From contig NC_041008.1 of assembly GCF_004193775.1 (NCBI RefSeq), positions 8,634,731-8,698,730 on the forward strand: 64,000 nt of DNA, in the 5' to 3' direction. Every line of letters starts with the position of its first letter. The stretch's first letter is position 1. Position numbers and translations under genes: made by a program. Positions 21,901 to 37,675 of the stretch are shown here, piece by piece. Source of the DNA: Glycine soja. Its lineage: Eukaryota > Streptophyta > Magnoliopsida > Fabales > Fabaceae. Below the pieces are notes generated by a model. The model saw nothing but the letters and a program-made list of their open reading frames with translations. It searched no databases and had not been told where the DNA came from.

Positions 21901-24696
21901 TTTATAAAGTAAATCATCACATTCTCACTTCTACTCAAGAAAAGATGAGTTGCAAAAGATAATGAGAAGAAAGAACACACTAATACTATATTAGTTTAAT
22001 TAAGGTGTTTTACAATTCTCAAATTTATTAAGAATATTATATTAAATGTTAGGATAAATAATATGTGTTCTGTTTGTGTAAACATCTTCTACTATTGTAT
22101 CTAATTATAAATTGTAATATTTAGCTAGTTGTATTTTCTTAATTTTTTAATAATAATTATTTTAAATTTTTATTAAGAATGATGTCTAATTGATTGACAA
22201 TACATGTATATTAAATTTTAAATATTATGAGTCATTATTTATTTATTTGATTTATATTATAAATTTTAAAAATCAGTTTATAGTTTGTAATTCAAAACTT
22301 TAAGTTTACGATCCTTAGAACTAGAACACTTTGATTATCCAATACCATAATAATATATTTTGTTAATATTCAAACACCCTCCCTCATGATGAGTATGTCA
22401 ACTTTTGTTGTTTGATTGATAATTTGGTACTCTAAGTGTCACCTGGTATGTAGGAGATGACAGAACTTCACATACAAGTTTGGTTCTCTTACCATGATGT
22501 TCATGATCAAGCAAACGCGGGAAGGCTATGGCTAAGGGGGTTAATGGACTAGATGTTTTTTAAAAAGTGATAGCAAAGAAACTAAACAAATAAATAAAAA
22601 AATACAACCAGTTATTGCATAAGTTCAATATGATCAGTGTCTAGTTGCATCATTTGAGTCACATTAATTTTTGTGGGGACAATGTAACTAGTTGACCCCT
22701 CTTAGTGACTCATCTATGATCATCTATTTTCCTTTTATCTGTGCTCCCTTCCATCGACAGAAGACTACGCGTACATAGGATTTATCATTAATGATATTTT
22801 GTTACAATACATCTTAATGATCAGCATTCTCAAGGTCAGACATATAACTACATTAATTGCTTTAAAGGAGAATTGTGTAGTGGATAATAATCAGAAATTT
22901 GAATACAAATTGTTACTCTGTGCATATGCAATGTGACTAACAGATACACCCACCCTAGGTTCGGTTTGTTTGCACTAGTCTTAATTAGAAGGTGTAATCA
23001 TGGCTAATTACATCTAATGGAGCATATATTAATATGATTAATAGAAGAAAGTCACGGATAAAGTGTCTAACATATAACTGGCTTGCTCAATTCTAACCAT
23101 TGACCCATTAAAAGCAATTTTGGTTAACCAAATCTTATCATTTCTTGTGAATTTGTCTTGTTATAGATTCCCTTAAAAGTGAGCTTTAAATATCTAGTCC
23201 ATGTACCAACAAGAATAAATCAGTTTAGTAAATTTTTTTATAAATTACAATACCATGATGTTTGTAGTAGTAGATAATTGTATTATATATAATAAGAAAT
23301 TTATATGTATCCTAACTAAATTATATTGTTAGGATACTATATTTTACACACTAACAATTTGATTTTTGTTGCAAAATACTATACCAATGGAAATTAGCCA
23401 AATGATAAAGTGTCAATAAATGGTTTTTTTTCTTCACTCTCGCTAGAACATCAATATTTTTGGCTAGTCATCATCATATTTTTTACTTGATACCAGTGCA
23501 GATTGTATTGAATCTATTATCCGTCATGAGATGGTATAGGTATGTTCCTTTGAAAATGTTTTTTTATCTGAAAAACTTGTCGCCTAATCAGAACGTAACT
23601 CTTTTGAAAAAGCATCATAAGATAATTTGTCATTTGTAAGACTTCCTTTTTTTTCCTGGACATGGACGCATGGTTTAAGATAAAGAAGACAACATATGGC
23701 TTAAAAGAGTAAAGTACAACATCAAAATTAATATTGCTATCCATTATCCATATCAGTTGTTCTTAAGTAGCATAGCACCTTGCGGCAACTACATACTATA
23801 GTGAGTTTTTGTTATTTTTCTACGTAGCCTGCCACAGTCAAACAAACTAAAACTACAAGAGATTTATCATTAATATACTTCTTTATTTCCACCTCTTTTT
23901 ACTATTTTCTTCTGCTTGCAGTGCAGACCCTGTTTTCATTCATCAAGGATCGTTGACACCTTTGCTACAGCCTCCTCTTCCTACCTCCTCTGTCTACTGT
24001 TTCAAGCTCTAACAGGTTTGTTCTCTCAGGTTCTCAAGCTTTGCATGATAAGCTAACTTGCCCACAACACAGCATCAAGTATTTACTTTGTACGAAATCT
24101 TTCAGCCATAGACAGATCTTTCAGCTCCAGAACTAGCCGTCTATCATCAAATAATAGTGAAAGGTGGTACAGTTGTTTTGACCGCTAACAATTACTCCTC
24201 TTAATTAGGGTTTTAAGTATTTTACTCTACTGTTGAATGACAAAACACTTGTAGCATCTTTGGTTTTGATTATTTTATTAAAAAAACAAGTCACTTGTTT
24301 ATTAATTGAAAAATCTGTCAATAAAGCTTGATTAAAAGCTCTTACTACTTTCATACACAAAAGAAGCTAATCCAAGCATGTACACTGCATTCGGTTCTTT
24401 TATTGCATCAAATTGGAAATAAACATTTCCAGGTACTCTGTTGTTTCTTTTTATTGTACTTGTTATGTTTCTTTCACTTGCCATTGAGTTGTAAGGGAAG
24501 TGTAACTTATACCAAGTAATGTAAGAACATACGTAAGGCAGGTGTAACTTCCCTTTCTATATCACCATCAACGGTCAACATAAAATGTGCTAAAAGAATT
24601 GTTGAGAGGAGACCATGGGAAATCACTTGGTTGTAATTCATTTTTTTTTTACCGACCCAAACTTTAATTCCTAGACCATCACTGATTATCGCTTAA
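18982..24696. other. AT-rich intergenic DNA, no gene recognised
   Basis: The first 300 bases are probably the COL 3' UTR. Beyond that there are only short frames with no recognisable domains. Slightly GC-richer patches at 22370-22760 and 23920-24140 have no open reading frame of note. Confidence 0.55.
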
Positions 24697-25017
24697 CAGC
24701 ATGTCTGGTTCTGTGTCAGAACCTCAAACATGGATCCAAAACGTGAAAAATTGAAAGCTAAGCAACTTTATTTGAATGGACATCAACAAAATTGATGTTG
24801 AATGAAATTAATTTTGAAACAATGCAATTTATATTTGAATGTTTTGTTATAAAATCAAGTTAAAAACAAAATTCAGTATAAAATTTTAAATCGAACACAA
24901 AAGTTACTTAAAGTTACTTCAACCCATAAATAATTCTGAATTCTTCTTCAACATGAAACCAAACATGTAAAAATATATTCAAAATCAAAATTCTCTGGCG
25001 TCCAACTAAACATGCAC
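24697..25017. mobile_element. Tourist-like MITE
   Basis: The left end CAGCATGTCTGGTT is mirrored at the right end, whose reverse complement is GTGCATGTTTAGTT. TAA flanks both sides (24694-24696 and 25018-25020), the usual PIF/Harbinger target duplication. The 321-bp body is AT-rich and non-coding. Confidence 0.65.
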
Positions 25018-26577
25018 TAAATATATCTTCTCTTGGACATGAAACTTATTGACACACACCACTTTTCCAAACACGCCATAAAATGGCTGTCTTCCGGCAG
25101 TTTCCTCTGTATTCATACACATGCAACGGTAACACAGTAATTGTAATAGCTGCATAAGCATTTTGACATTTCTCCCTTTCAACAAGTCCCGGGCTCTGGT
25201 GAAGAAAATGCTTGGCACCCTCAAATCCAACATGATGGTGAAATTTCATGATTACATATAGATGTATGGTATTTGAGTTTCAAAGAGTCTTACTTTGAAT
25301 ATTCGGAATGGATAACATGTACAATCAACAGGGAACGAATAAACTTATTTCATAATCTGATTGTGATGTACTTTGTTGATAGCCTTTCCTTGCTTGTTTA
25401 CATTTAAATGGTAACAAACAACATAAGACTAATGAGCCAAGGAAAAATAGCCAAGGCTAAGTCAAAATACAGTTGTAGTTTGCAGGAAGTTCAACTAAAG
25501 AAAAAGAACATGAACACAATAACTGCAACAAGCACTTCTCCAACCCAATATCCGATTCAGCAATATGATCAGTTGGATAAACGGTCTTCCCTGCCAAAGG
25601 AACAATACTTATCTTCATTCACAGATGCAAAATCATTGGTATCAATAAAGCAAAGAATATTACAAGTTTACAACAACCAAAAATGTACATGACATTACAA
25701 ATTAAGATTCCAATTTGATCAAAGATGTATTTGTGCACTAGTATGCGATCCAAGAACTCACCCAACGATATTGTATTTATCAAACTAACTAAACAAATGT
25801 TCCTGACCAAATACATCAAATAACTCTACCGATTAGCTCTTACAAATAGAATCTAACTACGATCCAATGAGTCATCAATAACTTTGACTACTATTTTGAC
25901 TAGTAACAACACCACTTTATTTTTAGCACTAAGCACACCATCACTTCCTTTAATTTATTTATAAGAGCAATTCTCCTTATTACCATCACACTAGTCATCT
26001 GCACTAGTGTCATAACCAGAAATGAGAGGATCTGCACTGAGAAGTTTAAGGTGATAACAATCAAGTGACAATCCTCAAGAAAGCTGTTAATTAACTTAAT
26101 TTAGCTCTTTATTATTTGTTATGCATAGTAAAAAATAGTTAATACTGCAGATTTTTTAACTCCCTCCAGCAAAGTACAACAACTTGCCATGTACCCAAAC
26201 TTTTGAACAAGGAATAGAAATTCTAGAGACGCAAGCATGGAAAGCCAGCAGCAACATAAATAGATTTATGGCCAGTACAGACTTGTCCATTTATTTTTCC
26301 AGTAGCATTCATTTAAGAACTAACTCCACCTATGATTTCATAGCCATTCCCAATCCAACCAATATAAAACTTATCAAAACCCTAAACATGAATAACTCTA
26401 TCCTAGTCTGAAAGGAGGAATGTCTTAGACCCTCAACATTCAACTAAAACTTGTCGAAACCCCAAACATCTCCAAACACTAATAACTCACGATGGGTTCA
26501 TTTAACAATCATTGAGTATAGAAAATCAACTGATTTTTGAAATTACCTTTTTTTTGTTATTATTGTCCACAGGAAGG
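25018..26577. other. Intergenic DNA with one unassigned minus-strand frame
   Basis: A minus-strand frame at 25046-25249 has more balanced composition than its surroundings (it contains HHHVGFEGAKHFLHQSPG), but I do not recognise it and it has no clear gene structure. Otherwise nothing is supported here. The part near 26577 is the 3' UTR of the NDUFB10 gene. Confidence 0.45.
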
Positions 26578-27061
26578 TCATTCAGACTCAACAGGGTCAA
26601 CCTTGGGAGCTGTTTCAGAAAATTAAACAATGAATCATCACAAAACCATCAACAGACAAGGAAGAATATAAATTCCAAACAGCATTAAGGAAATCATCAA
26701 ATGTTTCATAATTTTCCAAATTGAGAATTCCTAAAACCCTAGTAGATTGAAATTGGAAGAGAGAAGGGTGACCGTGGAGAGATGGGTGGCGACCGTCCTT
26801 GCCCCAACCGATGCCGCGGGTGGACTCGAGATACTGGTTGACGAGGTGGCGGCACTTCTGGAGGTGGTTGACGCCTTCGATGCGGTAGCACCAGCGGAGC
26901 TTCTCCCTAATGATCTTGGCCTTCTCGATTTGGATCCACTTCTCTCTCACGATGTGCTCCCTCATCTCCAGCATCGCCACCGGGTCCTTGTACGGATTCG
27001 CCGGATCGAAATCGTCCGGCGGCGACTCCTCGAACTCAACATACCCCTTCTTTCTTCCCAT
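26578..27061 (-). CDS. NDUFB10: NADH dehydrogenase (ubiquinone) 1 beta subcomplex subunit 10
   Basis: Mitochondrial complex I accessory subunit (PDSW family) of the membrane arm. Exon 1 (27061-26773) encodes MGRKKGYVEFEESPPDDFDP, YKDPVAMLEMREHIVREKW, IEKAKIIREKLRWCYRIEGV, NHLQKCRHLVNQYLEST and RGIGWGKDGR. Exon 2 (26609-26578) completes HAPKVDPVESE and the stop. The splice CACG|GTCACC to AACAG|CTCCC restores codon GCT and gives 106 residues, the length I recall for the Arabidopsis homologue. Conserved cysteines sit in WCYR and KCRH. There is no cleavable presequence, as usual for this subunit. I chose the ATG at 27061; three more codons are open upstream but begin with TTG. The donor is weak, and reading through it would give a longer unrelated tail. 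Confidence 0.93.
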
Positions 27062-28475
27062 TCTCGCCAACGACCTCAGTGTCTCTTCTCTTCCTCTGAT
27101 TGCGTTTCTGCAGTTCGCTTGTTTTTTTTTTTTTTCACTTTCTTCCCTTATGGGCTCACGGTTGTCACAGACCCATTACCGTGGGCCCAATAAACTGTTC
27201 CTTATATTTGGGCTCAAGAGCAAACTTCTCTCCATTTCACAAGTATTAACACTTTTCCTTAACATATGGGTTAACTAACTAAAAAAATAATTCTTATCGA
27301 GAGACATAAAATTATATTAGTCATGATTTTTTTTGTATTTTTTTTATATTTTTCACAATAAATGCTTTTATTTATTTATTTAATAAATATATTATTAACA
27401 AAATCATATAAAATTACATCTCCTTTTCGGCTTTCGAACAGTCAAGGATTATTATAATATTACCATTTCATTATAATATTTAAAAAGATAAAATAGTAAT
27501 TATAAAATATTTAGGCAAAATATAATTTTGATTCATTTATTTTTTTAATATATAATTTTGGTCTATCATTTTAAAATAAGTACATTTAGTCTTTTTATTT
27601 TATAAAAAATAATTTTGAAATGAGGACATCAAAATGAAAAATTAACAAAGAGAAGAAGATAAAAATTATATTTTAACGGAATATTTACTTATGAATCGAA
27701 ATTAGAAAACCATAATTGGTTATCAAGCTGTTATGCTCACAAAAGAAGTGTGTAGATGTTGTTTCATTTCAGTGGCGTTTTCACACCATTTTTGCGACGA
27801 AAGATATAGCGAAGGTCTCACAAATTTTAAACATCTCGTGTCTCTTTTAGTTCGAATTATAATAAACACACGTGGTGACACAAAATTAATTAACAATGTT
27901 TTTTTTTTTTACTTTCAGTCATTTTCCCTCGTTCTCATTCATTTTGACACCTCAAATTTTATCACTACCGAACGGCCATAATTGTTAGCTCACGCGGAAA
28001 AGAAAATTAGTCAATGTATGAGTGTTTTTTTTTTAAAAAAAAGATAATCATGTATGAGGTGTTGTTATTATTATGCCAATATTTTTATTTATTTTTCATT
28101 CTTACTTTCATTTCAATGCATCAAACGTTGAAAACAATAGAACGGTTATTCCATTTTTAACCATACTAAACATCACATGGGGAACGATGATTTCGTTTGA
28201 TTTCATTTTCATCAAATCAACTATAGTCTGAGTTATTACCTTTTAGTTTGCAGCCATATAAGTTTGGTTGAATTGGAAAAGCTTAATTAATTGTTTTCTT
28301 TTGTAATTTATAATATAAAAAAAATGCTCCTACAAACAATTTTCACGATGTATATGTGAAAAATTCAAAAATATTATCATATAACTAAACGGGGTGAAGA
28401 TAAAAAAAACATATTTCACCACTAGCTAACACCAACCCTACTAGCCAGAGAGATCAAGCCCTACACGTGGCGTCA
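27062..28475. other. Intergenic DNA between NDUFB10 and the LBD gene
   Basis: The first 150 bases hold the NDUFB10 leader and promoter. The remainder is AT-rich. At 27520-27660 there is sequence of the type TTTTGGTCTATC / TTTAGTCTTTTTAT, resembling remnants of common legume dispersed repeats. No coding region seen. Confidence 0.5.
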
Positions 28476-29207
28476 TCATTGTCTCTTCAGTGGACCCCAC
28501 CCCAATGTTAATTGAAGTTCCATTTCTCCACCATCGGCTCGTGCCGGCCCCACACTCTGCACGGAGCCGCTATCGGCTTCCCCTCCAACGATTTTGTTCT
28601 CACTCATCCGAGTCACCCCGGATCCTGAGTCATGACTCATCGAACCATGACCATCTAACTCGCTTTCAGCCAACTCAGCCACAACTGACTCGACTCTGGA
28701 CTTTGCGGCTCGGCGCTTGAACGTGGTGGTGCGAGACTTCACCTTGCGAAGTGTATCAGAGCCGCACGATTTATCACTCTTTGCCACGTGGCGAATATTA
28801 CAAGCCTTGAGCTGCAGGCTTGTGGCGCCGTCCAAAGGAGCCTGCTCAATCGGCGCGCCATTAAGAACGGCTTTGACCGCGGCTTCGCACAAATGCCAAT
28901 TCCCGGTGGAGAGCAACCCGGTCGAGCCGAGAACCGGGTTCACTATTCGACCGCATGCTTCGTAAAGCAAAGATTTTAAAACGGCTGAAAAGCACAAAAG
29001 TAGAAACATGCTCCAACATTAATAATAGAAAGATGCAATCTTAGAATAAAAAATCCCACAATTTTTGTGGCAAATGGAGAATGAATTTAACTGAAATTCA
29101 TTGTTGATGGTATAAAGATCGCTACTCTTAGCCAACGAGTATTATATTATATTATTAAAAAAATATCACTTCCTTCAAATTTGACTATTTAATTATGTTA
29201 TCAATTC

Positions 29208-29256
<49 letters not shown>

Positions 29257-29824
29257 AAATAGAAATAGTTTAGACTAAACCTCTACTTCAAAAATCATAT
29301 AAGGTTTATGTTATTAATCAATAATGTCAATATTTTAAAATTAAACACCAACAAATTGTTGATATGAAAATTATTTTATGCAAGATTTTAGATTTAAGTT
29401 CCATGAATAAAAAAAATAATTGAAAGAAAAAATTTCACTAAAATAATCAATCAGGTTCTACGATAGAGATTATTTGTTATTAAAATTGATAAATATTTTA
29501 TATCAATAATACGACCAACAAAAAAAAATCTGAAAATTAAACTCATTTAAAATAGAAATTTCATAATTAACAAGAAACTATTGTAGAATCCAATAATCAT
29601 GATGAAATAGAAGTTAGTGATGGTTGACATGTACCTTGTTGTAGTTGTGAGGGAGCGTTGGTGAGGAGGGTGAGGAGGCCTTGGCGGCCATAGAACTTTG
29701 CAAGGAAGAGGGTTGCGTTGGATTGGGAGTTAGGGGAATTGATCCATTGGAGGGAGATGCGAATGGGGCACTCAGTGGTGCACCCTCTGCGGAGAACGCG
29801 GCATCCATTGCAGCTCAAGCGCAT
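28476..29824 (-). CDS. LBD41-like: Class II LOB-domain protein (LBD40/41/42 type)
   Basis: Plant-specific nuclear transcription factor of 232 residues in two exons (29824-29635 and 28984-28476), joined at Q-Q-A across CAACAAG|GTACAT and TTTTCAG|CCGTTT. Residues 1-20 ([20 protein letters not shown]) carry the C-x2-C-x6-C-x3-C block. The LOB domain continues with [32 protein letters not shown], then [20 protein letters not shown] and [19 protein letters not shown]. The class I coiled coil is absent, and the C-terminus ends [15 protein letters not shown], typical of the LBD40-42 branch. Class II LBDs act in nitrogen, anthocyanin and hypoxia responses. A TATA box lies about 100 bases upstream of the ATG. 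The intron holds a (TA)n tract. Assignment to LBD41 versus LBD42 is not settled by sequence alone. Confidence 0.94.
29211..29252. repeat. (TA)n microsatellite in the LBD intron
   Basis: About 21 uninterrupted AT units within the 650-base intron of the LOB-domain gene. Confidence 0.9.
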
Positions 29825-29920
29825 GGTGAATTGTTGATACGATTAGTGACGTGTTTGGGAAGTCCCTAAATGGAATTCTTAAGTACTTATTACTATCATG
29901 AATGAGGATGACTTATGGTT

Positions 29921-29929
29921 TTATATATA
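29921..29929 (-). promoter_or_regulatory. TATA box of the LBD gene
   Basis: On the minus strand CTATATATAA lies about 100 bases upstream of the ATG at 29824, a normal distance for a plant core promoter with a short leader. Confidence 0.6.
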
Positions 29930-29934
29930 GTGAG

Positions 29935-33269
<3,335 letters not shown>

Positions 33270-35548
33270 ATGTATGAAGTCTTGTCCTTGAGGAATCACC
33301 TAGTGATGAATCCATCATCGAATAACCACACCGTTGAACCCAAAGACTTGGGCAATTCAAGTGCCAATTTCAACGGAGTTAACTCACTCCAAAGTAAGGT
33401 GTCATCTGAGGCAAAGTTTCAACGTGTTTTGCAAAGTCCAGTTATGACAGGTATGATGAATTTTAACCCAACTCTTACCTTTTGTGAGTGTGTTTTGATG
33501 CTTATAGAGATAATGAGATACAAATAAATTAACAATTTCTTAATTATTATTTATATAAATATATATTAGTTTTTCGTTGAGTCAAAAGATGTTGTGTGAT
33601 CCATGTAATGAATTCACTTAATGAGATAAGGTTATTGTATTGATATAGCTATATTAACAAGGAAACATATTGATATTTATGTCTACATATTCCCTTAATA
33701 AAGGAATATGCTAGGACATTCTCAAGGCAAAGGAAGTTTGAATAGAAATGTTATGCATACTGTTAAGCTAAACACAAAATTTATAGTAAAACAAACATAA
33801 CTAATTTACTAACTTTCAAAATGATTTGTTTGTCAAAACTAGAATAATCTACATGTGATATGCGCAATTATTATGCTTGTGTATAAAAGAAATAAAATGG
33901 AGCTCTAAACTTTTTTTTAGTTGCATGGTATACAATTTATATGATTGCTTTAATTAATAATAAGCTCGGTTTGTTAGAAATAAATCTATCTCCAAGCGTG
34001 TCCATCCACAAGGAAATGAAAAAGAAATAGAGAAGGGAGAAATAAATGCTTGTGTGAAAGACATATATATTGTGGAAATCAAAATATATTTCTTATTTTG
34101 TGATTCATTAGACCAATTAGATAGTGTTTTGTCTTTATAGTACTTATTCCATATCTTGTACAGAGCAACCAACTACGTTAATAAGCCAAGTAGGTCATAA
34201 GTTCCCCAAAGTGTTTCGACTAAGACAAGGAAGTTATGCAGATCTTCCTTCACCAAAAATTTCAGAATTGATGAAATCAACTAGTTTGGATGTAAATTTT
34301 AATATTCTTTTCATTATCTTTGACTTTGCCCAATTTATGCACATCTTTCTAGTTCTATGCATCAATGATTTGTTTCAGCATTTATTGGTGCAGAATGCTC
34401 CTACTCAATAACTTTTGAGTGTAGTGAATGACATCTTGGAAGAAAGTGTTGAAAGAAGAAATGGTGAAATACCCCATGTATGGCATTGGAGGCTTTAGTG
34501 TTACACATATCATAAATGTATTCATGAAATACACATATACAAGTTCATGTAAAATGTGTTACACATGTATAATAAAGTTTGAAGTATTGTCTAACAAATA
34601 TCTTAACATCTTAGCGTTTGGCTTGCTTATTGAGAAAAGTTGTACAAGAAATTGAGCGACGTATATCAACTCAAGTAGAACATTTAAAAACCGTAAGTCA
34701 ATTACTATAACATTATTTTCAAAAGTTAGTTAACCTTTGTTTTTTACTCAATTGATTTTTTCTCACCATTTTCTTACTATTTGCCTTTAGCAAAACAATC
34801 TTTTTAAGGCTCGTGAAGAAAAATATCACTCAAAAATCAAAGTACTTGAGGCTTTTGCATCTAAAATCAAGGAAGAGACTGAGGTATCCCAAATAGCTTT
34901 ACCAATTATCATGTTACAAGTGAATTAATACATAGTACATGAGTACATGGTACAAACATTTTTATTTATCATTCATAAGAAACTAATCAACTTTAGTAGG
35001 TGAAGGTAATATTTTCTTAATTTGCAAGTGATTGCAAGTAACATGTGTATACACACTTTTAGAAATAGGATATTATAATACCCTTTTAAATTTTTTGTGT
35101 GTTTTGAAGCTAAAGAAACAAATAAAATTGAACTATTTTCATTTGTTTGTATTGTAAGCTTTTTGGCCCCTCAATACAGGCTCAAAGGACTAAAAAAGAA
35201 GACAAGAAGACAGAAGAATTAAAACAATCTCACAAGATTAAAATGGAAAAAGAGATGGAGAATGACTTAAAACAGATTGAGGACACCAAAAAGATGGCAA
35301 ATGACAAAGAGGTTATTAGATATACTAAAGAGCTAGAAGACAAAAATATGGAAATTTCAACATTAAAGCAAGAACTAGAAACAATGAGAAAAACCTATGA
35401 AGTACAATTCTCAAAGTTGGAAGCAAAAGCTGATGCGGAAAAAATAGTAAATGACAAAGAGATTATTAAATATGTTAAAGAGCTGGAGGACAAAAATATG
35501 GAAGTTTCGACATTGAAGCAAAAATTAGAAACAATGAAAATAAAATAA
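33270..35548 (+). pseudogene. KIN-14 kinesin middle-region fragment
   Basis: Six exon-like blocks keep intact phase and GT-AG borders: about 33270-33450, 34164-34291, 34394-34477, 34615-34692, 34791-34883 and 35180-35548. They read KFQRVLQSPVMT, then HKFPKVFRLRQGSYADLPSP, KISELMKSTSLD, NAPTQ-stop-LLSVVNDILEES, RLACLLRKVVQEIERRISTQ, QNNLFKAREEKYHSKIKVLE and a Lys/Glu-rich coiled coil. From memory this is the linker between the calponin-homology and motor domains of plant KIN-14 kinesins. The TAA at 34409-34411 replaces the serine codon of NAPTQS. The last block contains an in-frame 150-base duplication (KELEDKNMEISTLKQELETM and KELEDKNMEVSTLKQKLETM) and then stops. I see neither the CH domain upstream nor the motor (P-loop) downstream. 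The last exon alone stays open for 133 codons. Confidence 0.8.
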
Positions 35549-36283
35549 AATTCTCACTTTTCCAATGGAGAATTTTTGTGAAAAACTTATTTAAAAACAT
35601 TTTTAAAAAATATCATTTTTTTATAAATGTTATTTTTTTTAAATACATATCAAACATGCAAAACTAAATTTCCCAAATTATGATTTCCGATAAACTAAAA
35701 ATTTCTCTACTATCAAATGTCTTGATATATGTAAAATTGTAGGTTTCTACTGCATTTGTCTTTTGCTTGTTAGAAACTCAGCTCATAAATGTTTCAAATA
35801 ATTCCACAAAATTTTCATTTCAGGTATTCAAAGCAACTTCAGAATGGGATACATTATAGCTTCAAAATTGTAGAAGTAAAGTAGGAGGCAGTGGTTAACA
35901 TTTAATTCATGAAATGTTCACACTCGTACATGCATATAAGATACACATATTATTTTTTTTCTTTAAATATAAACATATAATTGTTTGATTGTTCTGATCT
36001 TTGATTTGTAGTCACGTAACAATTTTGTGTATATATGGTAACCAATTTTGACTTTGTAATAATAATTTGGGGTTTGAATTTTAACCTCAAACAAGTCACC
36101 CTGAACTTTTGCTATCATCGATGACAATTGGGTTTTATCCTGATGTGAGCATGGAAAAATAAAATTATCCACTAATGTGTAGTATCTTTACTTAAGTATA
36201 TGTTTGGACCTGGACCTTGATAATTACCTGCAAAAAAAATTTATGAGTATGCATGTGATTTTTGTTATTACGATATCCACTTA

Positions 36284-36332
<49 letters not shown>

Positions 36333-37491
36333 ATGATAAATATATATTTTTTATTAAAATAACACTTTTGTTATATTAGTTAGTAAATTAAAAAGAAATG
36401 CATTGATCTAAGGTAGAGATTAGCATGGTCGGCCTAAAATAATTGACCAAATACAAAGGTCCCAAAAAATGTTTCTAATTATAAATATTTTCTTCTAAAA
36501 AATAAAACTGAAAGAATCTATTAATCATTGATTTGAAATATTAAAATTGCATATTTTTCTCCTAAATTAATAACTATCTTATTAGTTAATTTTTTATCTT
36601 ATTAACCTCAAATAAAAATCAATATATTCTACCATTTAATATTTAATAAAATATATACCTTCAAAAGGAAAAAAATTAATATTATATACATTGAAGTATG
36701 CCAAGCTAGCAAAAACATAGCTCTAAACTCCAAAAAAAAAATGCTAGAAAGTAATCTTCTAAAAAATGGCATAGTGATTTAAAAATAATGCACACAATAC
36801 ATGCAAAGAGTTTAAAGCTTATACATTATCCACTGAAAGTATAATATAATTTTATATTATCATCGATTCAATCGTAAATTACTATTTGAATTACTTTAAA
36901 ATAATTATTTTAAAAATTAATAAATTTATTATATATAATAAGTTATGATTAGATGATTGTGTAAAAGATTTTATGTATAATTTTTTTTATATATAAATTA
37001 AATTAAATTATATTCCTTAATGTCATTAACCGCCACACTCTAATTTGTTAAATTTCAGTAATATATTAATGATTTAAATATATTTTTATTCCTTTAAATT
37101 TGCTCATTTTTATTTTTAATCTTTTAAATTTAAATATATTTTTTAAGTCTGTGGGCTAATTGCAGGATAATGGATTCACACTTTGTAGTGATTTTTTACC
37201 AATAAAATTTAATTTTTAATTTAATATTAAAATAAATATTATTACTTTAAATCCGCAAGAATCAAGAAAAGAATTTAAAATGTTTAATAATTAATGGAAT
37301 GGTCAGAAACAATCAAACAATAATCACAATAAACAGCAGGAAATCATGACTCAACCGTTAAATTTGAGAACAAACAGAATGCGACTACTTAAAAATATTC
37401 AATTATTTTCAGAAATGGCGCTATTTTTTTTGTTATCAACAGATGGTCAAATGCAATATGCAATGCAAGCAAACCCAGCTTCAAAACCCAC
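35549..37491. other. AT-rich intergenic DNA
   Basis: No gene is recognised. It contains the (TA)n tract at 36287-36329 and low-complexity A/T sequence. Confidence 0.55.
36287..36329. repeat. (TA)n microsatellite
   Basis: About 21 uninterrupted TA units in intergenic DNA. Confidence 0.9.
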
Positions 37492-37675
37492 TTGAGTCGC
37501 GTCACGGCGGCTTCGAAACCTGGCCAGTGGATCCACGCGCATGTCATTCGCCTTGGCTTCGCGCGCCACGCTTCAATCCACATCGCCACGGTAGAGCTTT
37601 ACGCGAGTTGCGAGAGAATGAACGATGCGACAAGGTGTTTGACAAAATGCGTGACCGAGACGTTGTCACTTCGAA
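37492..37675 (+). pseudogene. Pentatricopeptide repeat (PPR) protein fragment
   Basis: This reads SRVTAASKPGQWIHAHVIRL, GFARHASIHIATVELYASCE and RMNDA. After a +1 frameshift near 37625-37632 it continues KVFDKMRDRDVVTSN. The order (G-IHAHVIRLGF, then ALVDLYA-CG, then A-KVFDKM-RDVVSWN) is the signature of PLS-class organelle RNA-binding PPR proteins. It is GC-rich compared with its flanks, as intronless PPR genes often are. Only about one and a half repeats remain, with the frame broken. The following 100 bases (37676-37790) stay GC-rich but do not align to PPR motifs. Confidence 0.75.

Noticed and set aside
22370..22760. GC-balanced stretch suspected to be a retrotransposon remnant
   Set aside because: No reverse transcriptase, integrase, primer-binding site or long terminal repeat could be identified.
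25046..25249. Minus-strand 67-codon frame with balanced amino-acid use
   Set aside because: No recognised domain, no matching exon neighbours and no convincing start context.
26747..27193. 148-codon plus-strand frame opposite NDUFB10
   Set aside because: It is antisense to the well-supported NDUFB10 exon and continues into its leader.
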